16,483 nt of DNA, taken from positions 1-16,483 of the forward strand of contig CAYJFE010000062.1 in NCBI GenBank assembly GCA_964369165.1. The letters run 5' to 3'. This document shows, one piece after another, positions 7,798-13,805 of the stretch; position 1 is the first letter of the stretch, and each line of letters opens with the position of its first letter. The notes beneath the pieces were generated by a model. It searched no databases. It was not told the origin of the DNA and was given only the letters and a program-made list of their open reading frames with translations. Source of the stretch: CAYJAZ01 sp964369165. Its GTDB lineage: Bacteria > Desulfobacterota > Desulfovibrionia > Desulfovibrionales > Desulfovibrionaceae. The translations under genes and the position numbers were made by a program.

Positions 7798-8307
7798 CTA
7801 TTCAAAAAATTCTTTTGCGTATTCAAGTATGCCTTCAACTTTTGGCGCATCATCAACTAAATTAATAGCCATAAAATTCATATCTGGCACATCAAAAGGG
7901 GCTTTAATTCCATATAAAGAGGCAGGTTTATAGCCAAATTTTGGATAATAAATCTCACTTCCTAAAACTATAGAATGCGTATAGCCTAATTCTTTAGCAC
8001 TTTCATGCCCTTTTTGAATAAGAGCTTTACCAATGCCTTGTTTTTGATTTTGTGGCAACACACTTAAAGGGGCTAAAGCAAGGAGAGTATGCTCGCCTAC
8101 TTTTGCTTTTGTAAAAAGAATATGTCCTATAATTTCATTATCTTCTTCAGCGACTAATGAAAGTTCAGGAATAAATGCCTCAGATTTTCGTAACTTTTCA
8201 ACAAGATTATGTTCATTTGAATCGCTATGTTCAGCACTTTGAAAGGCTTTTTCTACCATTACAAAAACTTTTGAATAATCTTTAACTTCTTCTTGCCTAA
8301 TAATCAT
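7798..8307 (-). CDS. GNAT-family N-acetyltransferase (YhbS-like)
   Basis: This is a predicted cytoplasmic acetyl-CoA-dependent N-acetyltransferase of 169 residues. Acetyl-CoA-binding motif A is seen in LAPLSVLPQNQKQGIGKAL, with Q88-K-Q-G-I-G (88-93) matching the Q/R-x-x-G-x-G/A signature. IYYPKFGYKPA (119-129) is characteristic of the YhbS/COG3153 subgroup. The frame can be extended to a TTG at 8313. However, AAAGG at 8314-8318 abuts that TTG and sits at ideal distance from the ATG at 8307, so the ATG is chosen. It lies between the EAL gene and nnr in an apparent operon. The acceptor substrate cannot be told from sequence; a small molecule or protein N-terminus are both possible. Confidence 0.85.
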   Translation of the reverse strand: MIIRQEEVKDYSKVFVMVEKAFQSAEHSDSNEHNLVEKLRKSEAFIPELSLVAEEDNEIIGHILFTKAKVGEHTLLALAPLSVLPQNQKQGIGKALIQKGHESAKELGYTHSIVLGSEIYYPKFGYKPASLYGIKAPFDVPDMNFMAINLVDDAPKVEGILEYAKEFFE

Positions 8308-8313
8308 TATCAA

Positions 8314-8318
8314 CCTTT
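8314..8318 (-). promoter_or_regulatory. Ribosome binding site deciding the GNAT start
   Basis: AAAGG on the minus strand lies six bases before the ATG at 8307 and directly against the alternative TTG at 8313. This spacing supports the ATG as the true start. Confidence 0.6.
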
Positions 8319-8338
8319 ATATATTTTTTTCAATTTTT

Positions 8339-11332
8339 CTAATTATTGCTTTTATCCGCACACCAAACATAGGCTTTTAATTCAGTAACATCTGTAGTTT
8401 TACCTATACAAAATAATGGTTTATCATGTTTATCACGAATGATTTTATAATCAATAGTAAAATCATGAGGTATCCCATCTGGCAGATTAAATTTCACATC
8501 TATTGGATAATGCCTGCCTTCTTCCATTGCTTTTGAAAATTCCATAAATTCATCAAGAGTGTCATCAGTTGTGATTCCTTCTTCGATAATACTATCAGGA
8601 AAAGCCATTTTTTCATTTGGTAAGCCAAGGATTTGTTTGCCTCTTCCAAAGAATTGTATAGTGCGATGCCTATTGTTATACACCCAGAAAAATTCAGCCG
8701 CAATTTCAGATATTGTATTAAAGAGGGTTTTGTCTGAAACTTCATTAAAGAAAAATTCTGAAGCCCAAGCTGCCTCGTCTGTTCCTGCAAGCTGAGGACG
8801 CAGATCACGCAGATAACCAGCAAGATAAGTGCCGCCATCATCACTTTGCACGTCAAGCTCAACTAAGGTAACCTCAGTTGGAATTTCTTCACCATTACGA
8901 TTTTTATGCATCCAGTTGAAAATAATTTGCCCTTTTTCGCGCGCTTGTTTTTGACACATAGGAATCTTCAATGCACTTGCAAGCCCATCAGGCTGAACAG
9001 CAGGAGAAAAAGAATTGAAATTTTCAAACAATTCGTCTTTACTGTCAAGGCCAAAAAGTTGCACAACATGCTGATTACACATAACAACTTTATTTTTTGT
9101 ATTCCACAAGAACATACAAAATGGCATTGCCTCAACAATTGAATGTAATTCATCATAATTGACAATATAATTTCTTTTTGTAGTTTTTCCAATAGATTGA
9201 ATTTGTTGACTTTTCCTTGTTTCATCGATTTTGAGTAGTTCAACAAAATCATCCATCTTCATAGGGCGATAAAAATAATAACCTTGCCCATAGGTACAAC
9301 CTAAATCTTTTAAAAGTGCCACTTGTTCTTGTGTTTCAATTCCTTCAGCAACACACATCGTTTGCCCAAATTCTTTCACAGTTTTGATCACATTTCTTAC
9401 AACAGTTCTATTTTTTGCGCTTGTTGTGATATGATCTATAAGACTTTTATCAATTTTAATTTCGCCAAACTCTTCCATAGTAAGCATAAGTAGATTTGAA
9501 TGCTTCGCCCCAAAGTCATCGAGTGAAATTTCAAAGCCAAGTTCATTTAACTGCATGATTTTATTATGGAAAAATTCAAAATCCATTTTGTCAATACTTT
9601 CAGTAAGTTCTATCTTAATATATTTATGAGGTACATCATACTTGCGACAAATCTGTACAATTTCATCAATCACATCATAGGCTATGCAGCTTACCCTAGA
9701 CAAATTCACAGCTATAGGCAAAGCTTTATTTTCTTTGAGAAGTGTCTGTAAAAGCTTACAAACTTCTTCTAAGACGAAATAGTCAAGATAGCGAATAGTA
9801 TTTTCATTTTCATAAATGGGAATAAATCTATCGGGAGAAATAACCTTTCCTTCGTTATTATACTTACGCACCAAAGCTTCAGCACTTGAAATTCTGCCTG
9901 TATTGAGTTCAACTTTTGGTTGCAAAAATACAGTGAAAGAATTTGAGCGAATTTCGTCAAGCAAAATTTCAAAAGGATTCAAACGAGATTGTACTTTTTC
10001 AGTTGTTTGCTCCTTATAATAATTCTGCTTTTCAGAATACATAATATCATTAGACTGTGTAAGACCTTGACGTATATCTATTTTTTTATCCTGCCACACA
10101 CCGCCTACAGCAAAAGAAATTTCTCCACTAGCTTGTTCTTTTTTCCTTAAAATTTCGACCAAATTATCAAATTTTACTTGCTCCATATTTGAGCATAGAG
10201 CAATAAATTCATCACCAGCTACTCTGAATAAATCTTTTTTGATATATTTTGATAAAACGCAAGCCACCTGTTTTATCACGCTATCGCCATATAGTTCGCC
10301 ATATAGTTCGTTGAGTTTTTTTAATGCATTGATATTAATGTGGATATAGCCAAGTGATTCGATGTCTTTTGTATCAATGGATTCGATACGTTCTAAATAT
10401 TTATTTCTATTTTGAAGTCCTGTAAGAGGATCGGTATACGAAAGATGTTCGAGTTGCTTACGAGTCTTACTTTTTTTCATTTCTTCACTCACAAAATGAA
10501 TGACAGAACGTAAAAGAGTAAGATCTTTCAATTCTCTTTTGGCATTATTAACACCCATAAAACAAGTAATTTCATTCTCATTTGATAAAACTGGCACCAT
10601 ATATGCCATGCGTGAGTTCGTGGATTTTAATAATTTATAGAATGATGAATCATGATCAAGATCTTTTTCAGTATCTTTAATAATTAATTCGCCCTTTCCT
10701 TCTAAGGAAGCAAGAATATATTCAAATTCTTCATACTTAAAATTACGATTTTTTTCCTTAGTGGCAAAGGTTGGGTCAACACACCATTCATGCGTATTTT
10801 GCACAGTGTTTTCCAGTTGATTTACTTCATACAAATAAGCTCTATCAGCCTCATAATATTGACAAACAACCATCAGTAATTCACGCACAGCATTATCAAT
10901 GTCAGTATCTTTGATGATTATTTGTATACATTTCAATAAGGTTTCTTCAACTGAAAGTTTTCTACTAAGATGATCAATTTCTTCTTTTTGTTTAGAAATA
11001 TCATAAGCAAAAGTCAGTTTAAGCTCTTTGTCATCATATTTGATAATAGAATCTATATGAGAATAGAATTTTTTATTGCGCTCGTTTTGAATTTCAGTGT
11101 AAAGTTTATGATTTTCTTGCAGAAGATGATTATTACAAATACTGCAAATTTCATCTTTTCCATGTAAAAATTCATAACATTTATGCCCACTCACAAAAGA
11201 TTTTGCAAATGGTGAAAAGGTTTTAACCGCTAAATCATTTGCATAAAGAAGCTCAAAGCTTTCCATGTCTACAAGATAGCACATAGCATCAAAATTATCT
11301 AAAGCCATGGAAGCAAATTGTTGTAATTTCAT
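8339..11332 (-). CDS. Multisensor cyclic-di-GMP phosphodiesterase, PAS-GAF-GGDEF-EAL-PAS-PAS
   Basis: This 997-residue cytoplasmic signalling protein has no clear membrane segment. A PAS-like domain (about 5-115) has the cysteine motif C52-x10-C63-x2-C66. A GAF domain follows (about 128-287), then a GGDEF domain (about 298-440) and an EAL domain (about 452-702). Two more PAS-like domains lie after the EAL (about 725-845 and 858-990). The EAL domain keeps the expected metal and catalytic residues: E485-A-L, N543, E575 (ELTES), D605-D606, K626, E663 (AEGIE) and Q683 (GQGYY). The GGDEF domain looks impaired: the metal-binding Asp of D-I-D-x-F-K is Asn333, the signature is AGDEF (372-376), and no I-site Arg is seen. 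Net c-di-GMP hydrolysis is therefore likely, possibly with the GGDEF as a GTP sensor. GAGGG precedes the ATG, and the gene heads the EAL-GNAT-nnr unit. Confidence 0.92.
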   Translation of the reverse strand: MKLQQFASMALDNFDAMCYLVDMESFELLYANDLAVKTFSPFAKSFVSGHKCYEFLHGKDEICSICNNHLLQENHKLYTEIQNERNKKFYSHIDSIIKYDDKELKLTFAYDISKQKEEIDHLSRKLSVEETLLKCIQIIIKDTDIDNAVRELLMVVCQYYEADRAYLYEVNQLENTVQNTHEWCVDPTFATKEKNRNFKYEEFEYILASLEGKGELIIKDTEKDLDHDSSFYKLLKSTNSRMAYMVPVLSNENEITCFMGVNNAKRELKDLTLLRSVIHFVSEEMKKSKTRKQLEHLSYTDPLTGLQNRNKYLERIESIDTKDIESLGYIHININALKKLNELYGELYGDSVIKQVACVLSKYIKKDLFRVAGDEFIALCSNMEQVKFDNLVEILRKKEQASGEISFAVGGVWQDKKIDIRQGLTQSNDIMYSEKQNYYKEQTTEKVQSRLNPFEILLDEIRSNSFTVFLQPKVELNTGRISSAEALVRKYNNEGKVISPDRFIPIYENENTIRYLDYFVLEEVCKLLQTLLKENKALPIAVNLSRVSCIAYDVIDEIVQICRKYDVPHKYIKIELTESIDKMDFEFFHNKIMQLNELGFEISLDDFGAKHSNLLMLTMEEFGEIKIDKSLIDHITTSAKNRTVVRNVIKTVKEFGQTMCVAEGIETQEQVALLKDLGCTYGQGYYFYRPMKMDDFVELLKIDETRKSQQIQSIGKTTKRNYIVNYDELHSIVEAMPFCMFLWNTKNKVVMCNQHVVQLFGLDSKDELFENFNSFSPAVQPDGLASALKIPMCQKQAREKGQIIFNWMHKNRNGEEIPTEVTLVELDVQSDDGGTYLAGYLRDLRPQLAGTDEAAWASEFFFNEVSDKTLFNTISEIAAEFFWVYNNRHRTIQFFGRGKQILGLPNEKMAFPDSIIEEGITTDDTLDEFMEFSKAMEEGRHYPIDVKFNLPDGIPHDFTIDYKIIRDKHDKPLFCIGKTTDVTELKAYVWCADKSNN

Positions 11333-11364
11333 AATATGCCCTCAAATTCAAAACTTTGGAATTT

Positions 11365-11393
11365 AGGATATAATACTCTTATTCTAAAGTCAA
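11365..11393 (-). promoter_or_regulatory. Candidate sigma-70 promoter for the EAL-GNAT-nnr unit
   Basis: On the minus strand, TTGACT (11388-11393, five of six consensus matches) is separated by exactly 17 bases from TATCCT (11365-11370). An overlapping TATATC sits at 15 bases. It would give a leader of roughly 25 bases before the EAL ATG at 11332. No terminator is seen after the channel gene, so read-through from upstream may add to it. Confidence 0.5.
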
Positions 11394-11445
11394 GACTACT
11401 TTTAAGAGCATAAAGAAAGATAAAATACACTGATAACTTTATTTT

Positions 11446-13155
11446 TTAAAACTTTTTAATCCCAAATAAATCAATAAAGCTATCCTGCGCTTGTGTATCA
11501 CCAATTAAATAAATTTCATCGTCTTTGCAAAATTGATGATAAGGATCTGGATTAACTTGTATACTGCCGTCTTTCATTTTAATCCCTACAACGCTACAGC
11601 CTGTTTTTTCTCTAATTTTACTGTCGATAAGATTTTTGCCAATCAAGCTTTTATCTACAGTCACACAAAATAGGCTCAAACCATCTCTGAGCATATATAT
11701 CTTACCAGGAGCAAGCATATTTACAACAGCATTGCTCATCATAGAAACCAGAGAAAGCACAATATTTGCGCCTGCCCTATGCAAAATATTTATATTTCTT
11801 TCTAAAGAAGCACGCGTAAGAATTTGTATATCTGGTCGTAGCTGTCTACAATATATGGTTAAATAAATATTTGTATCATCGTCATGTGTAGTGATAATAA
11901 CAGAGGCACTTTCTTCAAGGCCAGCTTTTCTAAGAATTTCAAGGTCAGAAGCATCGCCTACAATTGTGTGTATACCATCTGAAAAGCCTGAGATTCTATT
12001 TTTATCCACCACGACAACTTCAATGCCATGCGCATATAATTCTTCAGCTGCCGCAGCGCCAACTTTTCCGCCACCAATAATAAGAACTTTATGCTTATTT
12101 GCTTTTTCAACTTTCTTGCCAAATTCTCTATCAAAATCGTCGAATTGCTCTTTTGTGCCTGCCATAACAAGAGTTGTGCCTGTAGGAAGAGCTTCTGTTG
12201 GCGAGGGGCTTATAAAGTGCTCTTTTTGCCAAAGTCCAACAATATTAATACCTACTTTTGCTCGCACATTGGACTCAAGTAATGTTTTTGACAAAAGTGT
12301 TGTATTATCAATGGATCGTTCAGCTATAAGTAAGCTTGAAAAAGTGTTGAGATAGCTAAAAGCTCCATCTTGCTCCACCACTCTTCCCGCCAAGGCTTCA
12401 CCAAGCATATTTCTGAATCGTAAAACTTTTGTTGCCCCTGCAAGTGATAAAATATCAATAGAATCTTCATTTTCTGCTTTGGCAATAATTGGAAGAAAAT
12501 CATTCACTTCCCTTGCTGAAAAAATAATATTTGTATTTTTGATATCTGTATCTAAGGCCATCAGTAAAACTGCACTATCGACACCAAGATTTTTATAGGT
12601 TGCTCCATCGTCATAATCACCCACTACAACATTGAAACCTTGGTCTTCTAAATCGAGTGAAGCTTGGGTATCTGGGCATAAAATCACGCAGTAAAAACCA
12701 TAGCGAGTCAAAAGCTGTACTAAGTTCAAAGAAATAGGCCCAAGCCCAACAACAATTATATGATCGCTTATATTTGCCTGCAAGGCGCGTGGAGCATTTG
12801 TCTTTTTTTGCGCTTCAAGCCAAGGTGAATAGACGTATTGAATAAAGGCAAAAGGTAGCATCACCAAGAGTAAAATAACTCCTGACATCAGTACTAATAA
12901 AGAAAAAAACCTGCCTAGATCTGAGGTGAAAGTGATATCACCAAAACCTAAGGTAGACATAACAGTAAGAGTCCAATAAAAGCCTGTCAGCCATGAGTGG
13001 GTTTGCCCCTCATAGGCCATTATATAGTGGAAAAGTATACTGTTAACAATTATCAATACTATGAGCAAAGCTAAAAAACGAAGAAAATATCCCACATTTC
13101 TGCGTGTGCCTTTTTGGTGTAAAAAAGTGCTCATTTGTGAAGTAACGAATTTCAT
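11446..13155 (-). CDS. Two-TM potassium channel with tandem RCK (TrkA-N/TrkA-C) modules
   Basis: This is a predicted inner-membrane K+ channel of 569 residues. TM1 is at about 22-46, followed by a pore helix and the selectivity filter T68-L-G-F-G-D73, and TM2 is at about 82-108. Two cytoplasmic RCK modules follow. The first (about 130-340) has a nucleotide-binding turn G-L-G-P-I-S (137-142) in which the third Gly is Ser. The second (about 354-569) keeps G-G-G-K-V-G (361-366) and a VVVVD strand end. Each has a TrkA-C-like tail. The layout resembles single-chain channels related to GsuK/MthK. Loss of the Gly suggests the first Rossmann site may bind ligand differently or not at all. AAGGA gives a good ribosome binding site. 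It lies 86 bases downstream of the chaperone gene, and no separate promoter is evident. Confidence 0.9.
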   Translation of the reverse strand: MKFVTSQMSTFLHQKGTRRNVGYFLRFLALLIVLIIVNSILFHYIMAYEGQTHSWLTGFYWTLTVMSTLGFGDITFTSDLGRFFSLLVLMSGVILLLVMLPFAFIQYVYSPWLEAQKKTNAPRALQANISDHIIVVGLGPISLNLVQLLTRYGFYCVILCPDTQASLDLEDQGFNVVVGDYDDGATYKNLGVDSAVLLMALDTDIKNTNIIFSAREVNDFLPIIAKAENEDSIDILSLAGATKVLRFRNMLGEALAGRVVEQDGAFSYLNTFSSLLIAERSIDNTTLLSKTLLESNVRAKVGINIVGLWQKEHFISPSPTEALPTGTTLVMAGTKEQFDDFDREFGKKVEKANKHKVLIIGGGKVGAAAAEELYAHGIEVVVVDKNRISGFSDGIHTIVGDASDLEILRKAGLEESASVIITTHDDDTNIYLTIYCRQLRPDIQILTRASLERNINILHRAGANIVLSLVSMMSNAVVNMLAPGKIYMLRDGLSLFCVTVDKSLIGKNLIDSKIREKTGCSVVGIKMKDGSIQVNPDPYHQFCKDDEIYLIGDTQAQDSFIDLFGIKKF

Positions 13156-13164
13156 AGACAGTCC

Positions 13165-13254
13165 TTATAGCTTTCCTCTTCCATCAAATGCATAAAACAT
13201 CATAAAGAGAAGCAATAAAAGAATGAGAATAAGAAATATACTTAAATCTTCAAT
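13165..13254 (-). CDS. Possible small hydrophobic membrane peptide (uncertain)
   Basis: In the 86-base gap between chaperone and channel genes, one minus-strand frame encodes a strongly hydrophobic run (SIFLILILLLLLFMMFYAF) followed by DGRGKL and a TAA. The TAA overlaps the channel ribosome binding site. The shape, one membrane helix and a basic tail, is that of a small membrane protein. The only start codons are ATT at 13252-13254, overlapping the chaperone end, or two internal ATG codons that leave 11-12 residues. With no ATG, GTG or TTG at the front and no ribosome binding site, it may be chance in T-rich DNA. Confidence 0.2.
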   Translation of the reverse strand: MEDLSIFLILILLLLLFMMFYAFDGRGKL

Positions 13255-13718
13255 AGGTTGACGGGCAAGTCTGCGTGAATGTTTTCATCAAAAAGTTCTT
13301 TCATATCTGCAGTAGAAGTATTTTCCTCTTCTTCATTCATTGCAGAAAGCTTGTCTGCCCATATATCTGAAATGCGCACAAAGACTTCAACTTCCTTAAC
13401 AAACTCTTCATCACTTATGCTATTAATGTGTATGATATTTTCTAAAAAAACAGTATCAATTGTTTCATTATAGCTCAAACTCGTTCCAAAAGTATCTTGA
13501 AGCAAGAAGTTTGCGGCCAATAATTTTTTAAAAATATTTGGATTTTGTGCATTCGGCTCACCTACTGCAATTTGCATTTGAAATGATTGCATTTCATTAC
13601 GCCAAAGAATAAAAAGGCTTGCTTCTTCAAAATCTATAATAGCATTATTATTTTCGTCAAGTTCAACTGTTGTGTTTAGCGCTCTTCCAAGAGCATCCAT
13701 ATAGGCTTGCGCTTCCAT
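13242..13718 (-). CDS. CesT-family (class I) type III secretion chaperone
   Basis: Class I chaperones are small acidic cytoplasmic dimers that hold the N-terminal region of an effector unfolded and guide it to the type III secretion apparatus. The 158-residue protein has the fold order of CesT/SycE. An N-terminal helix MDALGRALN (7-15) leads into strands with ASLFILWR (33-40) and FQMQIAVGEP (46-55). The helix NIFKKLLAANFLLQDTFG (61-78) is the most telling, since LLxANFL followed by Q/G-x-T-G-like residues is typical. VFLENIIHI (90-98) and a final helix with FVRISDIWADKL (113-124) follow. After it comes an acidic tail of about 34 residues. AAGGA lies seven bases before the ATG. It is directly downstream of the large unrecognised gene, the usual arrangement for a cognate effector-chaperone pair. 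The partner assignment is inferred from position. Confidence 0.85.
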   Translation of the reverse strand: MEAQAYMDALGRALNTTVELDENNNAIIDFEEASLFILWRNEMQSFQMQIAVGEPNAQNPNIFKKLLAANFLLQDTFGTSLSYNETIDTVFLENIIHINSISDEEFVKEVEVFVRISDIWADKLSAMNEEEENTSTADMKELFDENIHADLPVNLLKI

Positions 13719-13743
13719 ATTTTCATCCTTTTTGAATAATTGA

Positions 13744-13786
13744 AACTCTAGGGCAAATGCATAAAATTTATACTTGCCCTAGAGTT
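13744..13786. repeat. Strong hairpin between effector-like gene and chaperone gene
   Basis: A perfect 13-base inverted repeat, AACTCTAGGGCAA (13744-13756) and TTGCCCTAGAGTT (13774-13786), encloses a 17-base loop that contains the near-palindrome ATAAAATTTAT. It lies in the gap between the large gene's stop (13806) and the chaperone start (13718). No clear U-tract follows in the direction of transcription (minus strand), so it may be an attenuator, an RNA-processing or stability element, or an imperfect terminator. Confidence 0.75.
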
Positions 13787-13805
13787 ATTTACAGATTAAA
13801 TTCTC

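Noticed and set aside
8311..8313. TTG start of the GNAT gene
   Set aside because: AAAGG directly abuts it, which leaves no spacing. The ATG two codons later is correctly spaced.
11333..11445. Terminator after the channel gene
   Set aside because: Only short A/T-run complementarity is present near the stop, with no GC stem, so no intrinsic terminator is called.
11891..12355. Plus-strand open frame of 154 codons opposite the channel gene
   Set aside because: It lies entirely inside a well-supported gene on the other strand, has Ser/Thr/Pro-rich shadow composition, and shows no motif or ribosome binding site.
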